Positions 1 to 8,724 of a stretch of 64,000 bases of DNA are shown here, piece by piece. The DNA is from Pseudomonas chlororaphis subsp. piscium (lineage in GTDB: Bacteria; Pseudomonadota; Gammaproteobacteria; Pseudomonadales; Pseudomonadaceae). The DNA lies in contig NZ_CP027707.1 of the NCBI RefSeq assembly GCF_003850345.1, positions 4,774,001 through 4,838,000 of the forward strand, written 5' to 3'. The position numbers and the translations under genes are program-made. Under the pieces are notes generated by a model. The model saw nothing but the letters and a program-made list of their open reading frames with translations. It did not search any database and was not told where the DNA came from. Within the stretch, counting starts at the first letter, position 1. The number at the start of each line of letters is the position of its first letter.

Positions 1-10
1 GAACCGGAAA

Positions 11-673
11 ATGCCGCTGACCCTGTATTTCCATCCCCTATCGTCGTTCTGCCACAAGGTGCTGATCGCCCTGTACGAACACGGCATCGCCTTTGAAAAG
101 CGCATCATCGATCTCGCCAACGACGCCGACCGGGCCGAGCTGCAAAGCCTGTGGGCGCTGGGCAAGTTCCCGGTCATCCGCGACCACGCCCGGCAGCGCG
201 ATGTGCCGGAATCGAGCGTGATCATCGAGTATCTGGATCGGTTTTATAGGGGCGAGCAGCCATTGATTCCCGAGGATTGGGACAGTGCGCTGGAAGTCCG
301 GCTGTGGGACCGTTTTTTCGATTGCCACGTCCAGGGGCCGATGCAGCGGATAGTCGCCGATCGCCTGTATGGCACCCACGGCGACCTGAGCAGGGAACGC
401 GCGGCCCTGCTGAGCGCGTATGCCATGCTCGAGCAGCGCCTGGCCTTGAGGATCTGGGTGGCCAGCCAAGACTTCAGCCTGGCCGACTGCGCCGCCGCCC
501 CGGCCTTGTTCTATGCCAGTACGCTGGTGGCCTTTGCCGATGATCATCGCCACCTGAGCGCCTATTTCGAGCGGCTGGTACAGCGGCCGTCGTTCCAGCG
601 GGTCATCGACGAAGCCCGGCCCTACTTTGTCCATTACCCCTTTGCCGAGGCCATCCCACAGCGGTTTCGCTAG
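11..673 (+). CDS. Glutathione S-transferase family protein
   Basis: A 220-residue protein with the GST layout: an N-terminal thioredoxin-like domain (about 1-80) with a Ser/Cys pair in the SSFCHKV stretch near residue 11 and the glutathione gamma-glutamyl contact motif PESSVIIEYL near residue 66, then an all-alpha C-terminal domain containing the usual FSLADCAAAP helix near residue 155. Family members conjugate glutathione to electrophiles or act as glutathione-dependent reductases in the cytoplasm; the substrate cannot be read from sequence. The ATG has a weak purine stretch (GGAAA) just upstream, and the promoter lies outside the window. It stands alone ahead of tRNA-Gln. The family call is firm, the subclass open. 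Confidence 0.85.
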   Translation: MPLTLYFHPLSSFCHKVLIALYEHGIAFEKRIIDLANDADRAELQSLWALGKFPVIRDHARQRDVPESSVIIEYLDRFYRGEQPLIPEDWDSALEVRLWDRFFDCHVQGPMQRIVADRLYGTHGDLSRERAALLSAYAMLEQRLALRIWVASQDFSLADCAAAPALFYASTLVAFADDHRHLSAYFERLVQRPSFQRVIDEARPYFVHYPFAEAIPQRFR

Positions 674-847
674 CCGTCGGACAAGGGCGAGTCGATGGGG
701 ATATTCCGGGCACAGGAAAACGGGCCGCTTGAGCATCCACACGGATACCGGGGCATTACGGGAGCGTTTGATAAAACAGAAGGATGGGTGTTTCGGTAGG
801 ACTCGCCTCATGCCTGGCGGCCGAGGGGTACCTGGATGGGTAAGAGA

Positions 848-922
848 TGGCAGGGGCGGCTGGATTCGAACCAACGCATGGCAGGATCAAAACCTGCTGC
901 CTTACCGCTTGGCGACGCCCCT
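848..922 (-). tRNA. tRNA-Gln (anticodon TTG)
   Basis: Read on the minus strand, the 75-nt segment folds as a cloverleaf: a 7-bp acceptor stem (AGGGGCG with CGCCCCT), an anticodon stem GCAGG/CCTGC enclosing the loop TTTTGAT with anticodon TTG, a T arm with GGTTCGAATCC, discriminator G and an encoded CCA end (848-850). It decodes CAA/CAG glutamine codons. Short AT-rich DNA lies on its 5' side (about 985-1075), but no integrase or attachment duplicate is visible nearby. Confidence 0.95.
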
Positions 923-1351
923 ATCTCTGGTGTTGCTTGCTTTCACTGCAAGCCCCGTGGGGGCCTCTGCAAGAACGCGCGGAAATTTATCAACTTTTTC
1001 TGCGTCTGTGAAGACCAAGATGCATAAATTTGTTTTTAAAACAGCTACTTACTTTTTAGGCCGGGACTGAGGTAAAAACCGCCGATACCTGGCAACCGCT
1101 ATACAACGGGCGCCAGCTGCCGATCAGCAGCCAACAACGACGGCGACGCGTTTAGCGATTCCCCCGCCGGCAACTTGGTGCAAAATACCCCGCTCAGGTT
1201 GTAGCCCAGCCCCAGTCGCGTCGTGCCGCGCAACGAGAACCGATATGAACACCCATTGTGAGATAAGCGATGTGCCCAAGCCGCCCAAACCCCAGCGCCA
1301 GTGTGATGGCAACCTTCACCACATCACCCATCAGCCGCCGGCGGTAACAGC
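923..1351. other. Intergenic stretch between tRNA-Gln and amidase gene
   Basis: About 430 bases with no recognisable gene. The first 150 bases are AT-richer than the surroundings and contain the likely promoter of the minus-strand tRNA. Further right a 36-codon open frame (1245-1355, +) ends in an ATGA overlap with the amidase start and has a weak AG-rich stretch before its ATG. It contains two Cys and several His but resembles nothing I know, so I do not call it a gene. Confidence 0.5.
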
Positions 1352-3064
1352 ATGATCGAAGTCACCGAGGTTTCCATTGCCCAACTGCGCGCCGCGCTCG
1401 AATCTGGCCAGACCACGGCGGTCGAACTGGTCCAGGCCTATCTGGCCAGGATCGATGCCTACGACGGCCCCGACACCCCCACCGCCCTCAACGCGGTAGT
1501 GGTGCGCAACCCCGACGCGCTCAAGGAAGCCCAGGCCTCCGACACCCGCCGGGCCAAGGGCGAAACCCTGGGTCCGCTCGATGGCATACCCTACACGGCC
1601 AAGGACAGCTATCTGGTCAAGGGCCTCACCGCGGCTTCCGGCAGCCCCGCCTTCGCCAACCTGATCGCCTATCGCGATGCCTTCACCATCGAACGGCTGC
1701 GCGCCGCCGGGGCGATCTGCCTGGGCAAGACCAATATGCCGCCCATGGCCAACGGCGGCATGCAGCGCGGGGTCTATGGCCGCGCGGAAAGCCCGTACAA
1801 CGCCGACTACCTCACCGCGCCCTTCGCCTCGGGTTCGTCGAACGGTGCGGGTAGCGCCACCGCCGCCAGCTTCGCCGCCTTCGGCCTGGCGGAAGAAACC
1901 TGGTCGAGCGGCCGCGGCCCGGCCTCGAACAATGGTTTGTGTGCCTACACCCCTTCGCGCGGGGTGATCTCGGTGCGCGGCAACTGGCCGCTGACCCCGA
2001 CCATGGACGTGGTGGTGCCCTATGCCCGGACCATGGCCGACCTGCTCGAAGTGCTCGACGTGGTGGTCGCCGAAGACCCGGACACCCGTGGCGATCTGTG
2101 GCGCCTGCAACCCTGGGTGCCGATTCCCAGCGTGGCCTCGGTGCGCCCGGCGTCCTATCAGGAACTGGCCGCCACCGGCAGCGCCCTGGCCGGCAAGCGC
2201 TTCGGCGTGCCGCGCATGTACATCAACGCCGACCCTGAGGCAGGCACCAGCGAAGCGCCGGGGATCGGTGGCCCGACCGGGCAACGCATCGACACCCGCC
2301 CTTCGGTGATCGGCCTCTGGCAGCAGGCGCGCCAGGCGCTCGAAGCCGCGGGCGCCGAAGTGCTCGAAGTGGATTTCCCCCTGGTGTCCAATTGCGAGGG
2401 CGACCGCCCCGGCGCGCCGACGGTGTTCAACCGCGGCCTGGTGTCCAAGGAGTTCCTGCACCACGAGTTATGGGACCTGACCGCCTGGGCCTTCGATGAC
2501 TTCCTGCGGGCCAACGGCGACCCGCAACTCAATCGCCTGGTGGACGTCGACGGCCCGCTGATTTTCCCTCACGACCCGGGCACCCTGCCCAACCGCGAAG
2601 GCGACCTGGCTGCTGGCATGGACGAGTACGTGAAGATGGCCGAGCGCGGCATCACTCCCTGGGATCAGATCAGCACCGTGCCCGACGGCCTGCGCGGCCT
2701 GGAGAAAACCCGCAAGCTCGACCTCGAGGACTGGATGGACAAGCTGGGACTCGATGCGGTGATCTTCCCGACCGTGGCCGACGTCGGCCCGGCCAATGCC
2801 GATGTCGACCCCGCGTCGGCGGATATCGCCTGGAGCAACGGCATCTGGGTGGCCAACGGCAACCTCGCTATCCGCCACCTGGGCGTGCCCACGGTCACCG
2901 TACCGATGGGCGTCATGCCGGACATCGGCATGCCCATCGGCCTGACCTTCGCCGGCCGCGCCTACGACGACTCGAACCTGCTGCGCCTGGCGGCAGCCTA
3001 CGAGTCCACCGGCAGCAAACGCTTGATTCCGCCGCGGACTCCGGCATTGGTGGCGGGTAAATAA
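1352..3064 (+). CDS. Amidase-signature family amidase
   Basis: A 570-residue enzyme of the amidase signature (AS) family, which hydrolyses C-N amide bonds with a Ser-cisSer-Lys triad. Visible triad elements are Lys84 in PYTAKDS, the cis-Ser in ASGSSNGAG (about 160-163) and a nucleophile Ser near 186 in EETWSSGRGPAS. The usual GGS before the nucleophile is replaced by W-S-S, a variant I associate with a subgroup resembling fungal amidases. There is no signal peptide, so it is probably cytoplasmic. The start has only a weak upstream GGCGG. It has no operon partner, and the substrate is unknown. Confidence 0.85.
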   Translation: MIEVTEVSIAQLRAALESGQTTAVELVQAYLARIDAYDGPDTPTALNAVVVRNPDALKEAQASDTRRAKGETLGPLDGIPYTAKDSYLVKGLTAASGSPAFANLIAYRDAFTIERLRAAGAICLGKTNMPPMANGGMQRGVYGRAESPYNADYLTAPFASGSSNGAGSATAASFAAFGLAEETWSSGRGPASNNGLCAYTPSRGVISVRGNWPLTPTMDVVVPYARTMADLLEVLDVVVAEDPDTRGDLWRLQPWVPIPSVASVRPASYQELAATGSALAGKRFGVPRMYINADPEAGTSEAPGIGGPTGQRIDTRPSVIGLWQQARQALEAAGAEVLEVDFPLVSNCEGDRPGAPTVFNRGLVSKEFLHHELWDLTAWAFDDFLRANGDPQLNRLVDVDGPLIFPHDPGTLPNREGDLAAGMDEYVKMAERGITPWDQISTVPDGLRGLEKTRKLDLEDWMDKLGLDAVIFPTVADVGPANADVDPASADIAWSNGIWVANGNLAIRHLGVPTVTVPMGVMPDIGMPIGLTFAGRAYDDSNLLRLAAAYESTGSKRLIPPRTPALVAGK

Positions 3065-3077
3065 TCGGCGGGTAACT

Positions 3078-3121
3078 AAAAAGGGGCGGGATCGGAGCAT
3101 GACAAGCTCCACTCCCGCCCC
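3078..3121 (-). terminator. Rho-independent terminator of the NTF2-like gene
   Basis: A GGGGCGGGA/TCCCGCCCC stem with an inner GGAGC/GCTCC pair spans 3083-3121. On the minus strand it is followed by a run of five T. It sits about 70 bases past the stop of the minus-strand gene ending at 3192 and may also block readthrough from the convergent amidase gene. Confidence 0.75.
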
Positions 3122-3191
3122 GTTGAAGGCGCGCCTGAAAACCGTGATCCATCCGTAGCTCGTTCCAGGACAGCGCCTCTACTTCCTTCAT

Positions 3192-3671
3192 CTACCTGCG
3201 TGGCTGGGTGGTCGAGAAAATGTAGCGTGCAAAACGCCATTGGCCATCGCTTTCTCGATGCAACAGGAAAACCTCCTGGTTGCCTTCGGCGCTGGCAGGC
3301 TGATCGCCCTTCAGCAGCTTGACCGTTCCGTTGGAACGGGTCCGAGCAAACGCCCAATCCCGTGACAGCGGTTGGATCTCATCGACGGTGAAACGCACAT
3401 TCAGCCTGATCAGGTCGAAGACCTGCCGGTACGCCGCGCGTACCGCGTCACGGCCTACGGCCGGCGGGCTGTTCTGCGGCATGAACACCGCATCGCCGGC
3501 ATACAGGGTCATGACCTGGTCGAGGTCGGAGGTGTTCAGCGCCGTTTCATAACGCTTGAGTTGCTGGGTGACCGCCGCGGTCACCCCCGCTTCGGCGCCC
3601 GGCTTGGCGGCCTGGGCCGCCAGGGGCAGCAACAGGCTGCCGAGCATCAGTGTGATCAATGGGATACGCAT
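3192..3671 (-). CDS. Exported NTF2-like (SnoaL/DUF4440-type) protein
   Basis: A 159-residue protein starting at MRIPLITLML. This start was chosen because it begins a clear signal peptide (about 1-22, cleaved near AQA-AKP) and has AGGAG seven bases upstream; a longer in-frame version lacks both. The mature part is a single small alpha+beta domain with the pattern of NTF2-like/SnoaL-like proteins (LNTSDLDQVMTLYAGDAVFMPQ, then GRDAVRAAYRQVF). Such proteins bind small molecules or act as accessory isomerases; no catalytic role can be assigned. It lies 16 bases behind the quinone oxidoreductase gene, so the two are likely co-transcribed. Confidence 0.75.
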   Translation of the reverse strand: MRIPLITLMLGSLLLPLAAQAAKPGAEAGVTAAVTQQLKRYETALNTSDLDQVMTLYAGDAVFMPQNSPPAVGRDAVRAAYRQVFDLIRLNVRFTVDEIQPLSRDWAFARTRSNGTVKLLKGDQPASAEGNQEVFLLHRESDGQWRFARYIFSTTQPRR

Positions 3672-3687
3672 GCTGTTCTCCTTGAGA

Positions 3688-4674
3688 TCAAAGCACCACG
3701 ACGAGCTTGCCCAGTGCACGATCGCTTTCCATCAAGCGGTGCGCCTCGCGGACTTCGTCAAAGGCGAAGGTTCGGGTATGGATCGACGGTATGCGCTTGG
3801 CGGCGAGTTCCTTGGCCAGCCAGGGCAGTGGCGTGTCCTGCAGGGGCAAGGCCGGCGTCCCGAACAAGCCGCTCGGGAAGAAGTTCAGCCGCACACCCGC
3901 GGGCAGGTCCTGCATCAGGTGGAATTGCTCCAGGATGGGGGCACCGCCGAGCAGTCCGATCACGCTCACCGCGCCGAAGGGGCGCAGGGTCTTGAGCGTG
4001 TCCCGCAGGGTGGGCGCGCCCACGATTTCCAGGGCGGCATCGACCCCATCGGGCGCGATTTCGCGAATGCGCGGGGCAATGTCGCCGTTGTCGACCACCA
4101 CTGCATCGGCCCCTGCCTGGTAGAGGCGCTGGCTGTTTTCAGGGTTGCGGGTGGTCGCGATGACCTTCAATCCGCGAGCCTTGGCATAGGTGATGGCGGC
4201 CAGGCCCACCGATGAAGTGCCGCCCCGTACCAGCAAGGTCTGGCCCTTCTGGATGCCCAGGCTCTTGTCCAGCGCGCCCCATACCGTGAGGTACGCCTCG
4301 GGCAGCGTGGCCAGCTGTTCCCAGGACAGCGAAGTGTCGTCCAGCGCGATCACATTGTTGCGCAGCACCGTCACCTGCTCGGCGTAGCTGCCGTTACGGG
4401 TGAACTGCATGCCACCCATGGCCGTGACCACTCGCTGGCCAGTGCGCAGCAGGCCCGAGGGGTCCTGGATGACTTCGCCTACCGCCTCGATGCCCGGCAC
4501 CCGAGGTGCACTGATGGCGCCCATCTTGCCAGCGCGCAGATAGGTTTCGGCGCGGTTGAGGCCAAAGGCGCGGACGCGAATCAGCACTTCGTCGGCTGTC
4601 GGCGCGGGGGGTGGGATATCCCGCAGTTGCAGGACTTCCGGGCCGCCGGTCTGTTCGATCACATAAGCTTTCAT
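3688..4674 (-). CDS. Zinc-type alcohol dehydrogenase-like quinone oxidoreductase
   Basis: A 328-residue medium-chain dehydrogenase/reductase of the quinone oxidoreductase (QOR) class. It has a GroES-like N-terminal domain (1-120, beginning MKAYVIEQTGGPEVL) and a Rossmann domain with LLVRGGTSSVGLAAITYAKA, the NADPH-binding loop typical of zeta-crystallin-like enzymes. The structural and catalytic zinc cysteines of true alcohol dehydrogenases are absent. The expected role is cytoplasmic NADPH-dependent reduction of quinones or enones. The start at MKAY was preferred because it matches the family N-terminus and has AGGA upstream. It is divergent from a LysR regulator gene, the usual layout for control by that regulator. 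Confidence 0.85.
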   Translation of the reverse strand: MKAYVIEQTGGPEVLQLRDIPPPAPTADEVLIRVRAFGLNRAETYLRAGKMGAISAPRVPGIEAVGEVIQDPSGLLRTGQRVVTAMGGMQFTRNGSYAEQVTVLRNNVIALDDTSLSWEQLATLPEAYLTVWGALDKSLGIQKGQTLLVRGGTSSVGLAAITYAKARGLKVIATTRNPENSQRLYQAGADAVVVDNGDIAPRIREIAPDGVDAALEIVGAPTLRDTLKTLRPFGAVSVIGLLGGAPILEQFHLMQDLPAGVRLNFFPSGLFGTPALPLQDTPLPWLAKELAAKRIPSIHTRTFAFDEVREAHRLMESDRALGKLVVVL

Positions 4675-4782
4675 GGTGGAGTTCCTCAAGTACGTTGTGG
4701 GTTGAAGCCATTGCCGCCTGGGCAAGTGGCTTCACTATCCATCAATCGAAACTGGAAGATAATCCACACAACAGATAGGCTT

Positions 4783-4800
4783 CCTCTCACTAATGAGAGG
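4783..4800 (+). promoter_or_regulatory. Hairpin covering the ribosome binding site of the LysR gene
   Basis: A perfect 7-bp inverted repeat (CCTCTCA, four-base loop CTAA, TGAGAGG) in the qor-LysR intergenic region. Its right arm is the GAGAGG ribosome binding site seven bases before the LysR ATG at 4808. In RNA it could limit translation; as DNA it could be an operator. Both readings are inferences. Confidence 0.45.
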
Positions 4801-4807
4801 ATCAATC

Positions 4808-5695
4808 ATGGACTTCAACGCCATCCGGATGTTTGTCAGCGTGGCGCAGACCGGCAGCCTTTCCGCTGCCGCCGAGCGCCTGGAGATTCCCCTGCCGACC
4901 TTGAGCCGGCGTATTCGCGAACTCGAACAACAGCTGAAGGTACAACTGCTCGAACGCTCGGTACGGGGCACCAAGCTCACCGACTCGGGCGCGCGCCTGT
5001 ACGAACACGCCAGCCGCGGCATCGAGGCATTGGTCGAGGGCGAACAGGCGGTGATCAGCGATCAGGCGCTGTTGAAGGGCCGCTTGCGGCTGTCGTTGCC
5101 GCCCTCGTTCGAACCCTGGTGGGATGTGCTGTCGGCGTTCCAGCGCCGCTACCCGCAGGTCGAGGTCAGTGTGCATACCACGGAGCGGCGCATCGACCTG
5201 ATCGAAGACGGTGTGGATGTGGCGCTGCGGGTCGGCGCGATTACCCACGAGACCATGGTCGCCCGCCGCCTGCTGAGCTATCGCCACCTGCTGGTAGCCA
5301 GCCCGGCGTTGCTTGAACGGCTGGGCTCGCCCAGCAGCGTCGAGGCGCTGAACGCTTACCCCTGCGGCGTCTGGAGCCAGGGCAGCCCTGGGACCTGGCA
5401 GTTGGGAGAGGTGGCCTTCAGGCCCAGGGCCATGCTCGCCACCAACGACTATGCACACCTGCGCAGCCGCGCGCTGGCCGGTGACCTGGTGACCGAGCTG
5501 CCGCCCTTCCTCGCGGCACGCGCCATCCGCGAAGGCCGGCTGCTGGCGCTGCTACCCGACCATCCCTTGCCGGAGCAGCAAATCAATCTGCTCTACCCGT
5601 CCCATCGTCACCCGTCGGCCATCGTGCGGGCCTACTTGGACTTCTCCCAGGGCTACATGGGCTATCTGACAGAGGTATCGTCCACCCGGCAGTGA
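4808..5695 (+). CDS. LysR-family transcriptional regulator
   Basis: A 295-residue LTTR with an N-terminal winged helix-turn-helix (about 1-60; AAAERLEIPLPTLSRRIREL is the recognition segment) and a periplasmic-binding-protein-like effector domain (about 90-290) with the VSVHTTERRIDLIEDGVDVALRVG stretch of the CrgA/AaeR-like group. It is divergent from the qor/NTF2-like operon, with 133 bp between the starts, so it probably controls that operon and itself. The start MDFNAIRMF is the family start and follows GAGAGG; an upstream in-frame ATG adds five residues without a ribosome binding site. The ligand is unknown. Confidence 0.88.
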   Translation: MDFNAIRMFVSVAQTGSLSAAAERLEIPLPTLSRRIRELEQQLKVQLLERSVRGTKLTDSGARLYEHASRGIEALVEGEQAVISDQALLKGRLRLSLPPSFEPWWDVLSAFQRRYPQVEVSVHTTERRIDLIEDGVDVALRVGAITHETMVARRLLSYRHLLVASPALLERLGSPSSVEALNAYPCGVWSQGSPGTWQLGEVAFRPRAMLATNDYAHLRSRALAGDLVTELPPFLAARAIREGRLLALLPDHPLPEQQINLLYPSHRHPSAIVRAYLDFSQGYMGYLTEVSSTRQ

Positions 5696-5730
5696 TCGAT
5701 CCTGAGGGCCCCAGGCACGAGCCGAATCGA

Positions 5731-6612
5731 TCACCCGTCCTCCAGCCGCTCCCGCAGAAACTCGATAAAGCGCTGGGTCTTCGCCGGCAGCAGGCGGGTT
5801 TCGGTGAGGGCGTAGACCGGGATGGGGCTGGCTTGCCACTGCGGCATCACCCTGCGCAAGTTGCCATTGGCCAATTCCTCGGCGACTATGCCTTGCGCCA
5901 GCACGGCGATGCCCAGGTCGAGCGTCGCCAGGCGACGGATCAGGCCCACGCTGTTGAGCTGGAAGCGCCCGCCCACCTCGACCTCCAGCGTTTCGCCAGG
6001 GCGGGACAGCGTCCAGTTGTCGGCTTTGGGCGAGCGCAGGCGCAGGCATTCATGCCCCGCCAGGTCCCTCGGATGAACCGGTTCGCCGAAACGTTCCAGA
6101 TAAGCCGGTGAGGCGTACAGATAACGCGGCAGGCTGGCAAGCTTGCGTGCAATCAGGTTCGAGCTTGGCGGCTCGCCCATGCGAATGACCAGGTCGACCG
6201 GCTCGCTGATCAGGTCGACCTGGCGCGGCGTCAGGTCGAAATCGAAGCTGATGCCCGGGTAACGGCCGGCGAACTCGGCGATCAGCGGCGCCAAGTAGAT
6301 AGTGGCGAAATCCACCGGCAGCGATGCCCGCAACAGGCCGCTGGGCCGCGCCAGCATTTCCCCCAACTGCTCGTGGGCGAGCCGGGCCTCCTCGACGATG
6401 CGCTTGCAGCGATCGAAGTACAGCTGCCCCGCCTCGGTCAGTTCGATCTTGCGCGTGGTGCGGTGCAGCAGCCGCAGGCCGATGGCCTTTTCCAGGCCGC
6501 TGATGCGCCGCGACAAGGTCGAGTTCGGCATCTCCATCGCTTCCGCCGCGCGGCGGAAACTGCGCGCCTTCACCACCTCGACGAACAGCGCCATATCGTT
6601 CAGCAATTCCAC
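5731..6612 (-). CDS. LysR-family transcriptional regulator, divergent to OYE operon
   Basis: A 293-residue LTTR: HTH at about 1-60 (RRAAEAMEMPNSTLSRRISGLE) and a LysR substrate domain at about 88-290 with the segment FDFDLTPRQVDLISEPVDLVIRMG. The start is a GTG with GGAG eight bases upstream; the next ATG, six codons in, lacks a ribosome binding site and would trim the HTH. It faces the OYE-pirin-isochorismatase operon across about 100 bp that includes an inverted repeat at 6650-6668. Members of this group often sense electrophiles or aromatics and activate a divergent enoate reductase, but that is only suggested here by position. Confidence 0.88.
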   Translation of the reverse strand: MELLNDMALFVEVVKARSFRRAAEAMEMPNSTLSRRISGLEKAIGLRLLHRTTRKIELTEAGQLYFDRCKRIVEEARLAHEQLGEMLARPSGLLRASLPVDFATIYLAPLIAEFAGRYPGISFDFDLTPRQVDLISEPVDLVIRMGEPPSSNLIARKLASLPRYLYASPAYLERFGEPVHPRDLAGHECLRLRSPKADNWTLSRPGETLEVEVGGRFQLNSVGLIRRLATLDLGIAVLAQGIVAEELANGNLRRVMPQWQASPIPVYALTETRLLPAKTQRFIEFLRERLEDG

Positions 6613-6649
6613 GCCGATTGCTCCATCAGTGGATCAGTCATTTCAATTT

Positions 6650-6668
6650 AGGCGGATTTATCCCGCCT
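6650..6668. promoter_or_regulatory. Inverted repeat in LysR-OYE intergenic region
   Basis: AGGCGG and CCGCCT separated by seven AT-rich bases, 47 bp before the OYE start and 38 bp before the LysR start. The length and position fit a LysR-type binding site. No experimental motif was matched. Confidence 0.4.
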
Positions 6669-6714
6669 CTGGATTGATTAATGATAACCACATCGCCAAT
6701 TGAGGAGCACTGCC

Positions 6715-7773
6715 ATGAATTCGCTTTTTACCCCCGTCCAACTAGGTCGCCAGCATTTGTCCAACCGCCTGGTCATGGCGCCGATGACCCGTTCCCGCGC
6801 CGATGACGCCGGGGTGCCCAGCGAGTTGGCGGTGACCTATTACGCCCAGCGTGCCGGCGCCGGCCTGATCATTTCCGAGGGTGTGTTCCCCGCCGCTCTG
6901 GGCCAGGGCTATGTGCGTACCCCGGGGATCGAAACCGCGGCGCAGGTGGCCGCGTGGAAGCAGGTCACCGCGGCGGTGCACGCCCGCGGCGGGAAGATCT
7001 TCATGCAACTGATGCACTGCGGCCGCATCTCTCACCCTTCGCTGCTGCCTGAGGGCGTCCTGCCCCTGGCCCCCTCGGCGATCAAACCGGCAGGCCAGAC
7101 CTGGACCGCGACCGGCCTGCAGGATTTCGTCACCCCCCATGCCCTGAGCGTGGAAGAAATCGCCATGGTGGTCGCGGGCTACCGGCAGGCCGCGCACCTG
7201 GCCATCGAGGCCGGTTTCGACGGGGTCGAGCTGCATGCCGCCTCGGGTTATCTGCCGGAACAGTTCCTCTCGTCCGGCAGCAACCAGCGCAACGATGCCT
7301 ACGGCGGCTCGGTGGAGAACCGCGCGCGTTTTGTCCTTGAGGTACTGGCGGCGCTCACCGCGGAAATCGGCGGTGACCGGGTCGGCCTGAAGATCTCGCC
7401 GGAAATGAACTTCAACGACATCACCGACGCCAACCCGCAGCAGACCTACCGCTACCTGGTGGAGCAGTTGCGCGGGCTCGACCTGGCCTACCTGCACGTG
7501 GCCCTGTTCGGCGCCAGCCTCGACTACCACGCCCTGCTGCGCCCGCTGTTCGACGGCCGCTACCTGATCGGTGGCGGGCTCGACCAGCAAGCCGCCGAAG
7601 CGCTGCTCGCCGATGGCCGGGCCGATGCCGTGGTATTTGGCGCGGCCTTCCTCGCCAACCCGGACCTGCCCGAGCGTTTCCGCCTGGGCGCCGAGTTGAA
7701 TGCGCCGCACAAGGAGACCTTCTACAGCCCGGGCGCGCAAGGCTATATCGACTACCCGAGCCTGGGTGCCTGA
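6715..7773 (+). CDS. Old yellow enzyme-type alkene reductase
   Basis: A 352-residue FMN-dependent (beta/alpha)8 enzyme of the OYE family, which reduces activated C=C bonds (enones, nitro-olefins, maleimides) with NADPH. It shows the N-terminal LGRQHLSNRLVMAPMTRSRA, the FMN and substrate region ELHAASGYLPEQFLS, the signature DAYGGSVENRARF and the C-terminal GGGLD and ADAVVFGAAFLANPDL flavin-phosphate loop. The ATG is preceded by GAGGAG. It is the first gene of an operon with the pirin gene 10 bp downstream and probably the isochorismatase-like gene. Likely induced through the divergent LysR protein. NemA-like in class, exact substrate unknown. Confidence 0.92.
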   Translation: MNSLFTPVQLGRQHLSNRLVMAPMTRSRADDAGVPSELAVTYYAQRAGAGLIISEGVFPAALGQGYVRTPGIETAAQVAAWKQVTAAVHARGGKIFMQLMHCGRISHPSLLPEGVLPLAPSAIKPAGQTWTATGLQDFVTPHALSVEEIAMVVAGYRQAAHLAIEAGFDGVELHAASGYLPEQFLSSGSNQRNDAYGGSVENRARFVLEVLAALTAEIGGDRVGLKISPEMNFNDITDANPQQTYRYLVEQLRGLDLAYLHVALFGASLDYHALLRPLFDGRYLIGGGLDQQAAEALLADGRADAVVFGAAFLANPDLPERFRLGAELNAPHKETFYSPGAQGYIDYPSLGA

Positions 7774-7783
7774 GGACACCGCC

Positions 7784-8620
7784 ATGACCCACATCGCACA
7801 CCTGCAGCGGATGAACCACGGCAGCCACTTCCGGGCCTTCACCCTGCGCGGTGGCCAGCCCATCACGGCCATCGACCCCTTCCTCGTGGTCGACCATGCC
7901 TGGACCAGCGGGCCGACCTTCCCGCCGCATCCCCATGCCGGTTTTTCCGCGGTGTCCTACCTGTTTCTCGACTCCGAGACCGGGATCGACAACCGCGACT
8001 CCCTGGGCAACCGCAACCTGATCCAGCCCGGTGGCCTGCACTGGACCGCGGCGGGCACAGGCGTGGTGCATGAGGAAGTGCCCGCCGAGACGGGCAAGAC
8101 CGTGCACATGCTGCAGGTGTTCATCAACCTTCCGCAGCCCTTGCAGGGCGCGGCACCCTTCGTCTTCAGCCTCGAAGCCCAGGACGTGCCGGTGGTGCAG
8201 CTGCCAGGGGTGAAAGTCCGGGTGCCGCTGGGCGGCTTCAGGGATGTCCGCTCACCACTGTCGCTGCCCACCGAGGTCAGCTTGCTGGACATCTCCCTGG
8301 AGCCGGGGGCGCAGGTGAGGGTGCCGATCGCGGCGGGCCATGGCGCCTTCGTGATGCCGATCGACGGCGAGCTGTCGGTCGATGGCCAGCCCTTCGACCT
8401 GATGCAAGCCCGGCTGCCGGTGAGCCCGCCGCAGCCCGAGGAACGCCAGCTCAGCCTGCGGGCGGACCAGGGGCCGGCCAAGGCGGTGCTGTTTTCCGGT
8501 CGCCCCCTGGGGCAACCGGTGTATTGGCAGGGGCCGCTGGCCCTGGCCTCGCAAGAGGCGCTGGCCGCGGCCGTCGAGGCCTACCAGCGCGGGGCGTTCG
8601 GCACGCTGCAAGCGCGCTGA
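7784..8620 (+). CDS. Pirin family protein
   Basis: A 278-residue bicupin of the pirin family. The N-terminal cupin carries the metal ligands: His49 and His51 in PPHPHAGF, and the HEE motif near residue 96. Pirins bind Fe(II) and include quercetin 2,3-dioxygenases and redox-sensing proteins. The C-terminal Pirin_C domain covers about 170-270. It starts 10 bp after the OYE stop, so co-transcription is likely. A second pirin gene with a YcaC partner and a LysR gene occurs at 25983-26849. The true substrate is unknown. Confidence 0.88.
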   Translation: MTHIAHLQRMNHGSHFRAFTLRGGQPITAIDPFLVVDHAWTSGPTFPPHPHAGFSAVSYLFLDSETGIDNRDSLGNRNLIQPGGLHWTAAGTGVVHEEVPAETGKTVHMLQVFINLPQPLQGAAPFVFSLEAQDVPVVQLPGVKVRVPLGGFRDVRSPLSLPTEVSLLDISLEPGAQVRVPIAAGHGAFVMPIDGELSVDGQPFDLMQARLPVSPPQPEERQLSLRADQGPAKAVLFSGRPLGQPVYWQGPLALASQEALAAAVEAYQRGAFGTLQAR

Positions 8621-8724
8621 TCGCCCTGACCATCAATCGGGGCGCAACGCCTCCACCCCCGGGGAGTGAGCGCCTCTAACCCCCGGGCGCGAGCGCCCCA
8701 ACCTCACATACCAGGAGCACCATC

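Noticed and set aside
923..1351. Integrated element or prophage next to tRNA-Gln
   Set aside because: No integrase, duplicated tRNA end or phage genes are visible; the stretch is merely non-coding and somewhat AT-rich.
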